Shown: positions 9,721-17,545 of the stretch, in pieces
How positions within the stretch are numbered: position 1 is the first letter of the stretch
Layout: each line of letters opens with the position of its first letter
NCBI RefSeq assembly: GCF_003031405.1
Contig: NZ_CP020469.1
Location: forward strand, 2,170,001 to 2,234,000
Source: Halomonas sp. 'Soap Lake #6'
Lineage (GTDB): Bacteria > Pseudomonadota > Gammaproteobacteria > Pseudomonadales > Halomonadaceae
Reading direction: 5' to 3'
DNA length: 64,000 bases
Position numbers and translations under genes: made by a program
The notes under the pieces: model-generated
What the model was told of the DNA's origin: nothing
The model's input: only the letters and a program-made list of their open reading frames with translations
The model's database searches: none

Positions 9721-9752
9721 AAACGCCTTGGCTTGAGAAAGCCAAGGCGTTT
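9721..9752. terminator. Bidirectional intrinsic terminator
   Basis: A perfect 14-bp stem (AAACGCCTTGGCTT and its complement) with a GAGA loop, flanked by A and T tracts on either side. It ends pgi and could also stop the facing TetR gene transcript. Confidence 0.85.
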
Positions 9753-9893
9753 TAGTTTGCTTACATGCCTTAGCCAACAGGCCGGTCAAGCGTAAATTTT
9801 AATAATGGCCGACTGTAAACAACTACATACAAAAGTGTTCATGGGCTGCATATCGTTACTGGTGTAAGCTATCTACTACTCTCCCAGATTAGT

Positions 9894-10472
9894 TCAGTGC
9901 TCCAGCCTTGCCTGCAGCAACTCCGTGGCAATTGCCTTGGCTTTTACAGCCGCTTTTAGATCCCCCATAACATGGGCTTGGACGGTCGCTCCTTCTTTTA
10001 AGGTTGCGATAGCTCCCGCCAGTGTCGTCACCGTTTCTTCATCCGAGAATAACTGTGAAACATACCCGCTTATCAAGCCAAGCATCGCCCTTTTGTGACT
10101 GGCGCATTGTTGGTGAATGGGGTGGTTTAAATCGCTGAACTCAGCACTGACATTGATGAAATAACAACCATGGAAAGGGTGAATCAGATTTACTCTCTCA
10201 TTAAACCAATCGTCAAGCGCATCGAATAAAGCACAAATCGCGCTTTGTCCATCAGGTGCGCTTTTTGTGCGCTCTTCGATCCAGGAGAAAAATTGCCGGT
10301 CACGATACTCAACCGTTGCAGCAACCAAGGCTTCTTTGCTGGAAAAATGGCTGTATAGCGTTTTCTTCGCCACACCTGATTCAGTAATGATCCGGTTGAT
10401 GCCAATCGCATGCACCCCATAGCGATAAAATAGACTAAAGGCGGCCGAGACTAACTGCTCCTTCCTCTCCAT
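9894..10472 (-). CDS. TetR/AcrR-family transcriptional regulator
   Basis: A 192-residue repressor with an N-terminal TetR helix-turn-helix at about residues 5-50 (LVSAAFSLFYRYG, then GINRIITESGVAKKTLYSHFSSKEAL). The C-terminal ligand domain is helical and unassigned. It is divergent from an HPP-family membrane protein gene. The region between them holds an exact inverted repeat whose halves each resemble a TetR-type operator of the NemR AGACC...GGTCT kind, so it probably represses itself and its neighbour. The inducer is unknown; electrophiles would be a guess from the operator resemblance only. Confidence 0.88.
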   Translation of the reverse strand: MERKEQLVSAAFSLFYRYGVHAIGINRIITESGVAKKTLYSHFSSKEALVAATVEYRDRQFFSWIEERTKSAPDGQSAICALFDALDDWFNERVNLIHPFHGCYFINVSAEFSDLNHPIHQQCASHKRAMLGLISGYVSQLFSDEETVTTLAGAIATLKEGATVQAHVMGDLKAAVKAKAIATELLQARLEH

Positions 10473-10515
10473 GTCTAAACCTCACATTGATGTTATGAGC
10501 AACATATTGACGCCT

Positions 10516-10561
10516 GGAGACCGATCTGTCTACCATAGCCAGCGTAGACAGATCGGTCTCC
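10516..10561. promoter_or_regulatory. Mirrored pair of TetR-type operators
   Basis: Two 18-bp arms form an exact inverted repeat around a 10-bp spacer: left arm GGAGACCGATCTGTCTAC at 10516-10533, right arm its exact reverse complement at 10544-10561. Within each arm AGACCGATCTGTCT is itself a near-palindrome with one mismatched pair, so each arm could bind one TetR dimer. The element lies 44 bp from the TetR start and 33 bp from the HPP start. Confidence 0.7.
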
Positions 10562-10593
10562 TTCGTTGTTATGTTAAATATGAGGTTACTTTC

Positions 10594-11076
10594 ATGAAGA
10601 TTATGCAGTTTTTACCTACCCAACAAAAAGCGGCTCTGCTAGCAGGTATCGGGGCTACCAGCTGCATAACAGTGCTTAGCCTTCTAAGTTCACACAGCCA
10701 TACGTTGTGGCTAATGGCACCATTTGGCGCAACAATGGTAATACTGTTTGGATTACCCGCTAGTCCATTAGCTCAACCACGTAATATTGTGGCAGGTCAC
10801 TTAATAACGGCGGCTTTGGGTCTTGCTGTAGCTCATCTATTAGGGGTGCACGAATGGACGCTAGGTCTGGCGGTCGGCTTATCAATAGCAGCTATGATGC
10901 TTACCAATACGACCCATCCCCCTGCTGGCGCTAACCCCTTGCTGATTATGCTGGCAGGCGAGAACTGGCACTTTATAATCACTCCCGTAGCGTCTGGTGC
11001 CATTATGATTGTGGGTTTTGGATACGTGTATCATCGATTTATTTCAGGACAACAGTATCCAAAACAATGGTTTTAG
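10594..11076 (+). CDS. HPP-family integral membrane protein
   Basis: A 160-residue membrane protein of the HPP family, named for the His-Pro-Pro seen here as TTHPPAGANPLL at about residues 108-119. Four to five hydrophobic segments are visible (about 16-35, 38-54, 62-78, 85-103 and 130-150) and the LWLMAPFGATMVILFGLP stretch is typical. Some relatives are implicated in nitrite transport in plastids; the bacterial role is unclear. I place the start at the ATG at 10594, after TGAGGT, because the longer frame would run through the operator palindrome. Likely repressed by the divergent TetR protein. Confidence 0.85.
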   Translation: MKIMQFLPTQQKAALLAGIGATSCITVLSLLSSHSHTLWLMAPFGATMVILFGLPASPLAQPRNIVAGHLITAALGLAVAHLLGVHEWTLGLAVGLSIAAMMLTNTTHPPAGANPLLIMLAGENWHFIITPVASGAIMIVGFGYVYHRFISGQQYPKQWF

Positions 11077-11145
11077 ACGCGTCAGGGGTAGCAACGAGCT
11101 TCTTATCACAACTCGTTTATAGTGCTAGTCGAGGAGAGTCAGTGG

Positions 11146-11382
11146 CTAAAGCCCTTTTTTGGCCCTGAGAATAGCAGCCTCAACTGCTGACAGGGCTTGG
11201 GGGCTATTCTTCCAACAAGTGGTTCTCAGCATTGAGGCTACCGTTTCAGCAATATCTTTTGCATCGTAAGTAGATAGTTTACTAAAAGAGTCGATGCCAA
11301 TATCTTCGAATCGCTTCACAACCGTAGGACCGACACCTTTCAGCTCTAACAAGGCAGCCTTTTCAGCCTCAGAAAATGCCAC
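11146..11382 (-). CDS. Small helix-hairpin-helix protein
   Basis: A 78-residue protein built around a helix-hairpin-helix motif (LKGVGPTVVKRFEDIGIDSFSKL, residues 14-36), the kind found in Cdd1/TfoX-C-like and other small DNA-associated proteins. It probably binds nucleic acid or serves as an interaction module without sequence specificity. It is transcribed away from the DUF4282 hairpin and has no clear partner. Function unknown. Confidence 0.7.
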   Translation of the reverse strand: MAFSEAEKAALLELKGVGPTVVKRFEDIGIDSFSKLSTYDAKDIAETVASMLRTTCWKNSPQALSAVEAAILRAKKGL

Positions 11383-11416
11383 TGTGTATCTCCTCTCGTG
11401 TTTTTAGTCACCATAA

Positions 11417-11449
11417 CCAACAGCCAAAAGTAGCACCTTTGGCTGTTGG
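11417..11449. terminator. Strong hairpin downstream of the DUF4282 gene
   Basis: A perfect 12-bp stem (CCAACAGCCAAA against TTTGGCTGTTGG) with a 9-nt loop lies 15 bp past the DUF4282 stop. Neither side carries a clean T tract, so it may be a weak terminator or an mRNA end-protecting hairpin. Confidence 0.5.
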
Positions 11450-11464
11450 CATTGATAACACTAT

Positions 11465-11725
11465 TTATAGCGGCTTATCAGCGATTTTTTTGATGTTTTC
11501 GTGGATTTTGAACAGCACCATCAATAGCTCACACCATATTCTAGCGCCAACTCCACCACCTATAATTATTCCAAGCCCCACAAGAAACTTGCTAAAAGTA
11601 ATGCCACCATATCCTGCAAACATAGCGCTTAGACCTGATACAACAGCAAAAAACAGAAGCAGCCAATATACAAACGTGATGATCTTTGGGGTGAGCATCG
11701 AATTAAAAAAGAAAACTTCTTTCAT
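11465..11725 (-). CDS. DUF4282-type membrane protein
   Basis: An 86-residue protein with two hydrophobic helices (about residues 10-32 and 42-60) and a glycine-rich turn between them, then a short amphipathic tail (WCELLMVLFKIHENIKKIAD), matching the DUF4282 family pattern. The start MKEVFFFNSM is preceded by AAGGA at good spacing; an upstream Met in the same frame would add 26 residues without a better ribosome site. Function unknown. Confidence 0.7.
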   Translation of the reverse strand: MKEVFFFNSMLTPKIITFVYWLLLFFAVVSGLSAMFAGYGGITFSKFLVGLGIIIGGGVGARIWCELLMVLFKIHENIKKIADKPL

Positions 11726-11862
11726 ATGACGTCCTTGATTTTTCATTAATGAATAACAGTGATTACACGGCCAACTACAGAATCCAATAAACATTCCGTA
11801 CATTCATTATGACTAAGCAGCCACCCGTTTTAACTCTACCCTATTGCCCCCATTACAGGCAA

Positions 11863-11923
11863 AGCATAGTTTGGCAAAATAGCCAGAAACTATGCTGCTG
11901 TGGAACTATGCTACTGTATAGTT
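11863..11923. promoter_or_regulatory. Repeat-rich region upstream of the DUF4282 gene
   Basis: AGCATAGTTT at 11863-11872 is the inverse of AAACTATGCT at 11887-11896; AACTATGCT occurs again at 11904-11912 and is closed by ATAGTT at 11918-11923. Four copies of the same half-site in about 60 bp suggest a regulator binding region or a hairpin upstream of the DUF4282 gene on the minus strand. The binding protein is unknown. Confidence 0.4.
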
Positions 11924-11995
11924 TGATATGGATGTTGCCTGGCCAAGCCAATCGTGGGGGTGAGAAGCTCACCTCATTCTGGTAGCCACACTGCT

Positions 11996-12733
11996 TTAGA
12001 ACGCCAGAGCATCGCTGACAGCAGTCTGTTGAGCAGTGGCTGATGGTTCACTTTTCGCTACTAACATGGCTCGCAGCGCCCTTTCCCCCTGGGCGCTAAA
12101 CACAATGATGCGGGAACCACTCTCCTGTTTCGCCCAGCCTAGCTCCTGAATCCGGGCAAGCAGCGCAGCCCCAAGCACTCCAGCTAGATGATGCCTGCGC
12201 TCGCTCCAATCGAGACACGCTCGACAAAATGATCTTCTTGAAGAAGTAAGCGCATCTGTATCGATGCCAAAGAGGTGAAACCACTCTCGCCCATGCTCAG
12301 TAAGCCGTAGCCCACCTGGGTGCTGCTGCAAGACACCCGTATGGAGCATCTGCTCATACACGAAAACACCCAACTCTCCAGCAAGGTGGTCGTAACAGAT
12401 GCGAGCCTTACGCAGAGCTGGTTCGCGTGGGCCGGTAGAGGGGTGAGCTCCTTTGCCTTGAAAAGCAAGGCCCATCAGTGACTCTAAAAGATTAGCAACC
12501 TGTGGCCCCGCAAGCCTGAAATAGCGATGACGGCCCTGTTTATCGACCATGATAAGGCCTTCGTCTCGTAGTTTCCCAAGGTGGAAACTCATGGTCTGCT
12601 TAGTGACACCCGCCATGGTTGCCAGCTCGGTCGCTGTCAGGGCACGACCTGACATCAGGGCACCGAGAACCTCTGCCCGAGCATTATCTGCGATAAGTGC
12701 GGCAACGCGCACGATATTAGGACCTTCACTCAT
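11996..12733 (-). CDS. ArsR-family HTH regulator (long form)
   Basis: A 245-residue regulator. Residues about 8-90 form a winged helix of ArsR type ([31 protein letters not shown], then a [10 protein letters not shown] wing). The rest is a ~150-residue C-terminal region with a Cys/Trp-containing [18 protein letters not shown] stretch, longer than metal-sensing ArsR proteins of ~100 residues, so metal sensing should not be assumed. It is divergent from the NIPSNAP/ABM gene pair and a 6-6-6 palindrome touches its start codon, which suggests autorepression and control of that pair. Confidence 0.85.
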   Translation of the reverse strand: MSEGPNIVRVAALIADNARAEVLGALMSGRALTATELATMAGVTKQTMSFHLGKLRDEGLIMVDKQGRHRYFRLAGPQVANLLESLMGLAFQGKGAHPSTGPREPALRKARICYDHLAGELGVFVYEQMLHTGVLQQHPGGLRLTEHGREWFHLFGIDTDALTSSRRSFCRACLDWSERRHHLAGVLGAALLARIQELGWAKQESGSRIIVFSAQGERALRAMLVAKSEPSATAQQTAVSDALAF

Positions 12734-12734
12734 A

Positions 12735-12752
12735 GTTCGATCCTAGTCGAAC
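12735..12752. promoter_or_regulatory. Palindromic operator candidate for the ArsR-type regulator
   Basis: GTTCGA and TCGAAC arms separated by TCCTAG lie 2 bp from the ArsR start codon and 57 bp from the NIPSNAP start. Size and position fit an ArsR-type dimer site overlapping both promoters. Confidence 0.55.
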
Positions 12753-12808
12753 CACCAGGGGTCGGCAATACGCTATTGTTCCCACTAGCATTCAAAGGAG
12801 ATAGCCAC

Positions 12809-13159
12809 ATGAGCATTACCTGCGTCATCCGTTACGAGATTGATCCCTTCCAGCGTAATGCATTCAAAACGTACGCTGAAAACTGGGGGAAAATCATACC
12901 CTGGTGCGGCGGCCACCTCATCGGTTACTTCCTTCCCCATGAGGGTACGAATAATGTCGCCTGGGGCCTAATCGCGTTCGACGACTTGGCATCCTATGAG
13001 GCCTACCGCACTCGGTTGCAGTCTGACGAAGGAGCCCGCGCAAATTTTTCCATGGCCCAAAAACACCGCTTTATTCTCAAGGAGGAGCGCAGCTTCGTCG
13101 AAGCAGTGGCTGGCACCCTGGCTGTTAAACCTATCAATACAATGAACATATCAGCGTAA
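12809..13159 (+). CDS. NIPSNAP-family protein
   Basis: A 116-residue dimeric alpha/beta barrel protein of the NIPSNAP family: [26 protein letters not shown] at the N-terminus, GCGG-like HLIGYFLP core, and [14 protein letters not shown] typical of the second strand-helix unit. The start follows AAAGGAGA. Homologues are often found near detoxification or aldehyde-related genes, but the biochemical role is not settled. It is followed 27 bp later by an ABM-domain gene of similar fold and both lie divergent from the ArsR-type regulator, so a three-gene regulated unit is likely. Confidence 0.82.
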   Translation: MSITCVIRYEIDPFQRNAFKTYAENWGKIIPWCGGHLIGYFLPHEGTNNVAWGLIAFDDLASYEAYRTRLQSDEGARANFSMAQKHRFILKEERSFVEAVAGTLAVKPINTMNISA

Positions 13160-13186
13160 TAAACATACCAATGCAAGGAGCACTGC

Positions 13187-13552
13187 ATGATCGCCGTAAT
13201 TTTTGAGGTTCTCCCGCATACTGAGCGGAAACAAGACTACCTGGATACCGCCAGCGCATTGCACCACCATTTGGAAGCCATCGACGGTTTTATATCTATA
13301 GAGCGCTTCGAAAGCCTCACGCATCCTGGAAAAATTCTCTCTCTATCCTTCTGGCAGGATGAAGAAGCTGTGAGACAGTGGAGAACGTTAAAGCCTCACC
13401 GGTCTGCCCAGAAAGATGGTCGGCAGGGTATTTTTGCTGACTACCGGCTACGCGTCGCCACCGTCATCCGAGACTACGGGCTAAATGACCGGCGCGAGGC
13501 ACCAGAGGATTCACGTCAAGTACACCAGTCCAATAGAAAACTTGGGGTCTAA
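13187..13552 (+). CDS. Antibiotic biosynthesis monooxygenase (ABM) domain protein
   Basis: A 121-residue ferredoxin-like ABM protein: MIAVIFEVLPHTERKQDYLD, a GFISIERFESL strand, and LSLSFWQDEEAVRQWRTL, all typical of the family. ABM proteins act as small cofactor-free oxygenases or as heme/quinone-handling enzymes; which applies is not visible. The C-terminal ~20 residues are hydrophilic and probably disordered. A clear AAGGAG precedes the ATG. Probably co-transcribed with the NIPSNAP gene. Confidence 0.82.
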   Translation: MIAVIFEVLPHTERKQDYLDTASALHHHLEAIDGFISIERFESLTHPGKILSLSFWQDEEAVRQWRTLKPHRSAQKDGRQGIFADYRLRVATVIRDYGLNDRREAPEDSRQVHQSNRKLGV

Positions 13553-13602
13553 CACAAGCCCAAGCTTTGGACTTATAGGGTGGGCCAGGGCTTAAGCTTG
13601 TG
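13553..13602. terminator. Convergent hairpin, possible terminator
   Basis: CACAAGCCCAAGC at 13553-13565 pairs with GCTTAAGCTTGTG at 13590-13602 with two mismatches, around a 24-nt loop. It lies between two convergent genes and its right arm overlaps the cysteine-hydrolase-fold stop. Weak evidence. Confidence 0.3.
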
Positions 13603-14158
13603 GTGAGGAGTCAATCAAAGACAACACATCGCCAGTTGTGAGGATAGTGGCGTACTCCCCTGCTAAGTTCGCTAGCGACATAGCGTGTACCTCATCTGCG
13701 GTGCGGTAAGTACCAGCATAGTCGTGTTTGGCAAAGGTAAAGGTGGCATCGCTTATTACTTGGGTAGCAAACCCTAAGTTGCCTGCCATACGCGCTGTGG
13801 CTTCAACAGAGTTGCTGGTGCTTACGCCCACGATGACTAATTGCTGAATACCGCGCACCTGTAGCCAGCGCTCTAGGCCAGAGTGAACAAATGCATCTGG
13901 TACATTTTTCTCTACCACATGCTCTGAAGGTAACGGCGCCAGCGCGGACTGGAACTCAGAACCGCTTTGCCCTGGCCAAAAGGGTGAGCCGGGCGTGCGG
14001 GAAATATGCCGTACATGAACCACTGGCAAGCCTGCCGTTCGCCAAGCTACGAGCAGGCGCTGAATATTATCTTCAGCATTAGGGTTGTTGCGCTCCCCCG
14101 CTGTGGGGTCACTCATGCCGCGCTGCATATCGATAATAATTAGTGCTGAGCAACTCAC
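13592..14158 (-). CDS. Isochorismatase/cysteine-hydrolase-fold protein with Ser at the nucleophile position
   Basis: A 188-residue protein with the isochorismatase-like alpha/beta fold. Asp10 (ALIIIDMQRGM) and Lys84 (VVEKNVPDAF) match the usual triad residues, but in GVSTSNSVEATARMAGNLGF the residue aligned with the catalytic Cys is Ser117. The overall pattern still matches a recognised subgroup of the family. It may hydrolyse a small amide or ester, or use a different mechanism. The start is a GTG, placed after AAAGGA, which lies within a small tandem duplication that also carries the end of the upstream SDR gene; the two are co-directional with 15 bp between them. Confidence 0.82.
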   Translation of the reverse strand: MSCSALIIIDMQRGMSDPTAGERNNPNAEDNIQRLLVAWRTAGLPVVHVRHISRTPGSPFWPGQSGSEFQSALAPLPSEHVVEKNVPDAFVHSGLERWLQVRGIQQLVIVGVSTSNSVEATARMAGNLGFATQVISDATFTFAKHDYAGTYRTADEVHAMSLANLAGEYATILTTGDVLSLIDSSPQA

Positions 14159-14161
14159 GCG

Positions 14162-14198
14162 ATTGTATTCCTTTTAACTAATTGTATTCCTTTTAACT
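14162..14198. repeat. Tandem 18-nt duplication at the SDR 3' end
   Basis: ATTGTATTCCTTTTAACT occurs twice with a period of 19 nt (14162-14179 and 14181-14198). On the minus strand each copy carries AAAGGA, so the likely ribosome site of the downstream gene is duplicated, and the SDR stop codon falls inside the copy nearer the downstream gene. Confidence 0.8.
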
Positions 14199-14938
14199 GG
14201 CAGTGTTACCGCCCCCCCAGCTACATCGATAAACGACCCAGTGACGTATGAAGCTTCATCCGAAAGTAACCAAGCGATGGTATTGGCCACTTCCTCAGCG
14301 GTACCACCACGCTGCATAGGAATTTGCGGTGCCAAACGATCCACCCGCTGCGGCTCACCACCATCGGCATGCATTTCAGTGTAGATAAAGCCAGGGCGAA
14401 CGGCATTAACACGAATCCCCGAAGCAGCAACTTCGCGAGATAGCCCCTTGGTTAGGGTATCCATGGCACCTTTCGATGCAGCGTAATCAACATACTCAAA
14501 TGGCGAGCCTGTTTGAGAAGCAAGCGAGGAGACATTAACAATGGCACCACCTGATTTAAAGCGCCTGACAGCTTCTCTTGAACATAGAAAACAGCTCACC
14601 ACATTGCTCTTCAGAACTTGATTAAAGCGCTCAAGGTCGATATCCGCCAATTTAGATTGGGTGAACAGAATGCCTGCATTATTGACCAAATGCGTCACAC
14701 TGCCAAAGCGCTCCTCTGCTGAATCAAACAGGCGGACCACATCAGCTTCACTACTAACATCCGCTTGATGGGCAAACGCTCGACCGCCATTACGGGTAAT
14801 GCAATCAACCACCTCATCCGCCCGCTCCCTATTGGCAAGATAGTTAACACACACTGCATAGCCTTTAGCGCCCAGTAACTGTGCCGTCGCTGCTCCGATA
14901 CCTCGGCCTCCCCCTGTCACGATAACCACTCTCGACAT
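14174..14938 (-). CDS. SDR-family oxidoreductase
   Basis: A 254-residue classical short-chain dehydrogenase. NAD(P)-binding TGGGRGIGAAT at residues 8-18, an NNAG motif, the catalytic Ser in IVNVSSLASQTG, Tyr and Lys in YVDYAASKGAMD, and the PG turn in VRPGFIYTEMH are all present. It resembles sugar or 3-oxoacyl reductases of the YgfF/glucose dehydrogenase kind, but the substrate cannot be named. The final residues (VKRNTIS) come from a small tandem duplication at the 3' end. It appears to head a two-gene unit with the cysteine-hydrolase-fold gene. Confidence 0.88.
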   Translation of the reverse strand: MSRVVIVTGGGRGIGAATAQLLGAKGYAVCVNYLANRERADEVVDCITRNGGRAFAHQADVSSEADVVRLFDSAEERFGSVTHLVNNAGILFTQSKLADIDLERFNQVLKSNVVSCFLCSREAVRRFKSGGAIVNVSSLASQTGSPFEYVDYAASKGAMDTLTKGLSREVAASGIRVNAVRPGFIYTEMHADGGEPQRVDRLAPQIPMQRGGTAEEVANTIAWLLSDEASYVTGSFIDVAGGAVTLPVKRNTIS

Positions 14939-15110
14939 AATCCCTCCTCGCTAGCGCTTTGGTCACAACCCTACTGAGCAGATTAAACCTGTGGCAGTTA
15001 CTTGGGTAGCTTCCGTTTAACCACCGGTCGGGCTCAGTCATTTACCTGCGGTTGATTTCTTTTAGCTTTACAACTACTGTATATAAAACCATATCACCAG
15101 AGGTGGTTCC

Positions 15111-16193
15111 ATGGCATCTCTTGGCCAGCCTGATCAAACGACGCTTTACAAAGGGCGCGGAGCGACCTACAACCCGCACAACCGCTTTGCGCCTAACCAT
15201 AGTGTGGCGGGAGACGACGGCTGGTGGCGAGAAGAAGCATCTACCACTATCGCCACAGAAGTGCGTGAGGAAGTGAGCAAAAGCGCGCTGTCGTGGAATC
15301 GCTCACCGGATTTACCTTTTGATCGCTCACTGAACCCATATCGTGGCTGCGAGCACGGCTGTGTTTACTGCTATGCACGCCCTTCTCACGCCTATTGGGA
15401 TTTGTCACCTGGGCTGGATTTTGAAACCAAATTAATCGCCCGCAGTGGCTTGGTGGAGCGTTTAACTGAGGAGCTTTGCCACCCAAACTACGTGTGCCGC
15501 CCCATCAATCTCTCCGGCAACACCGACTGCTACCAGCCATTAGAGGCAACTTACCAAACCACACGGCGTTTGCTGGAACTGCTATTGGAGTGCCGCCACC
15601 CGGTAACGCTAGTGACGAAAAGCACCTTAGTGCTACGTGATTTAGAGCTACTAGCAGAAATGGCAGAGCACCGCCTAGTACGAGTGTTTGTCAGCTTGAC
15701 GAGCCTGGATGCCAATCTAAAACGTACTTTAGAACCACGGGCTGCATCACCTCAGGCTCGCTTACGTGCAATTCGTGAGCTGAATACCGCAGGTATTCCC
15801 GTGGGCACGCTAATTTCGCCGGTTATTCCAGGGCTAACCGATCATGAAATTGAAAGGCTGCTGGAAGCTGCCAGCCGTGCAGGTGCTCGCACGGCAACCT
15901 GGATGCTACTGCGCTTGCCCCATGAAGTCGCCCCACTGTTTGAAGCGTGGCTGGAGGCCCATTACCCAGAGCGCGCAGCGAAAGTAATGAGCCTGATGCG
16001 TCAGTGCCGTGGTGGCCAAACCTACGATGCACAGTTTGGCAAACGCTTTCGTGGCGAAGGGGTGTTTGCCGATTTGATAGCGCAGCGATTTAATCGTGCC
16101 AGCCGCCAGTGGAAGTTACAGCCACGCACCGAACAAGGCCTAAACACCCACGATTTTCGGCCACCGCAGGCACAAGGAGATTTGTTTTATTGA
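15111..16193 (+). CDS. PA0069-family radical SAM protein
   Basis: A 360-residue radical SAM enzyme. The cluster-binding CX3CX2C appears as [12 protein letters not shown] at about residues 81-92, with the NPYRGC lead-in typical of the spore photoproduct lyase-like/PA0069 subgroup. [12 protein letters not shown] and VTLVTKS follow, then the partial TIM-barrel segments. It should bind a 4Fe-4S cluster and cleave S-adenosylmethionine; the substrate is unknown, although distant relatives repair DNA. The gene ends seven bases inside the tyrS 3' end on the other strand. Confidence 0.88.
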   Translation: MASLGQPDQTTLYKGRGATYNPHNRFAPNHSVAGDDGWWREEASTTIATEVREEVSKSALSWNRSPDLPFDRSLNPYRGCEHGCVYCYARPSHAYWDLSPGLDFETKLIARSGLVERLTEELCHPNYVCRPINLSGNTDCYQPLEATYQTTRRLLELLLECRHPVTLVTKSTLVLRDLELLAEMAEHRLVRVFVSLTSLDANLKRTLEPRAASPQARLRAIRELNTAGIPVGTLISPVIPGLTDHEIERLLEAASRAGARTATWMLLRLPHEVAPLFEAWLEAHYPERAAKVMSLMRQCRGGQTYDAQFGKRFRGEGVFADLIAQRFNRASRQWKLQPRTEQGLNTHDFRPPQAQGDLFY

Positions 16194-17455
16194 GTAGCGC
16201 GGGTCAATAAACAGAAATGCTTTTTGCCTTTTTGTACCACCCAATAGGTATCAAACAGTGCGAAATTCTCGCCCAGGCAAGCCTTGCCAGCACGCTCTCC
16301 GTTTATGCGCACGGCACCTTGCTCAATTAGCTCTCTAGCCTGACGTTTAGAGCTTGCTAGGCCACCTTTTACCAACGCGCCCTCTAGTGGCTCTTCCGGT
16401 GATACTTGAAAACAAGGCAAGCCATCCAGTGCTAACTGCTCAAGCTCATGTAACGCCAGCGTTGCAACGTCACCGCTAAATAGTGCCTGGGAAATACGCC
16501 GAGCAGTCTCAAGCCCTTCCTCACCATGCACAAAGCGGGTCACTGTTTCAGCCAGGATTCGTTGTGCTTGGGGCTTTCCTGCCGCTAGCCGGTCATTGGC
16601 CTCAATCTCATCAATCGCATCACAGCTTAAAAAGGTGTAGTAACGCAAAAAACGGTACACGTCTCGGTCGTCAGTGCCCAACCAAAACTGGTAGAAGTGG
16701 TAAGGAGATGTTTGCTTAGGGTCGAGCCAAACAGTACCTGACTCCGTTTTGCCAAACTTGGTGCCATCGGCTTTGGTGATTAGCGGTAGCGTCATCCCCA
16801 TTACCTGCTCACTGTTCAAGCGTCGGGTTAAATCAACACCACTAACAATATTCCCCCACTGGTCGTTACCACCTATCTGCAAACGGCAGCCTAGCGTGCG
16901 ATTTAAATGGGCAAAATCGTAGGATTGCAGCAACGCGTAGCTAAATTCGGTAAAAGACATCCCTTGATCTGGCCGCTCAAGGCGCTGCCTGACAGACTCT
17001 CGATTGATCATGGCATTCATCGAAAAGTGTTTGCCCACATCACGGAAGAAATCAATCACGTTGATCTCGCCAATCCACTGGGCATTATCTACCACCTTAA
17101 ACGGTGCTTCCAGATGGGGTGCCATCAGCCAGTAAATCTGCTCATTTAGCGCCTTTACCCAGCCCTTCACCGTTTCAGGGGAGTTAAGTGAGCGCTCGGT
17201 AGCCTTAAAACTGGGATCACCAATCATGCCTGTGGCACCGCCCACCAGCGCTACGCCATGATGACCTGCATCCTGAAACCGTTTTAGCATTAATAGCGGC
17301 ACCAGATGACCAATGTGCAGACTGCCTGCAGTGGGGTCAAAGCCGCAGTAAACCGTTTGTGGCGAACTCAGTAGTTCGCTTAGCGCTTGCTCATGGGTAG
17401 TTTGAGCAATTAAACCACGCCTATGTAAATCGCTTAGTAGCAATGATGTGCTCAC
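16187..17455 (-). CDS. tyrS: Tyrosyl-tRNA synthetase
   Basis: A 422-residue class I aminoacyl-tRNA synthetase charging tRNA-Tyr. The HIGH motif is [11 protein letters not shown] at about residues 45-55, the TyrRS form of KMSKS is KFGKT at about residue 235, and an S4-type RNA-binding domain closes the protein ([20 protein letters not shown] at about 368-387). The length matches the standard E. coli-type enzyme. No T-box or other leader is evident in the short upstream gap. It overlaps the convergent radical SAM gene by seven bases. Confidence 0.96.
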   Translation of the reverse strand: MSTSLLLSDLHRRGLIAQTTHEQALSELLSSPQTVYCGFDPTAGSLHIGHLVPLLMLKRFQDAGHHGVALVGGATGMIGDPSFKATERSLNSPETVKGWVKALNEQIYWLMAPHLEAPFKVVDNAQWIGEINVIDFFRDVGKHFSMNAMINRESVRQRLERPDQGMSFTEFSYALLQSYDFAHLNRTLGCRLQIGGNDQWGNIVSGVDLTRRLNSEQVMGMTLPLITKADGTKFGKTESGTVWLDPKQTSPYHFYQFWLGTDDRDVYRFLRYYTFLSCDAIDEIEANDRLAAGKPQAQRILAETVTRFVHGEEGLETARRISQALFSGDVATLALHELEQLALDGLPCFQVSPEEPLEGALVKGGLASSKRQARELIEQGAVRINGERAGKACLGENFALFDTYWVVQKGKKHFCLLTRATQ

Positions 17456-17545
17456 GTTGTCGCCCTTTTAGTTGTTTCATCCGGACACTAAGGCTAAGAG
17501 ACATTGTGAATTAGCACGATATCCCTAAAGGGATAAAGGCATGGA

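Noticed and set aside
10471..10593. Longer HPP protein starting at 10471
   Set aside because: It would translate through the operator palindrome and abut the TetR start; the ATG at 10594 has its own ribosome site and family-like length.
11376..11729. Plus-strand 117-codon frame opposite the DUF4282 gene
   Set aside because: The minus-strand protein shows two clear membrane helices and a family match; the plus frame does not and has no good ribosome site.
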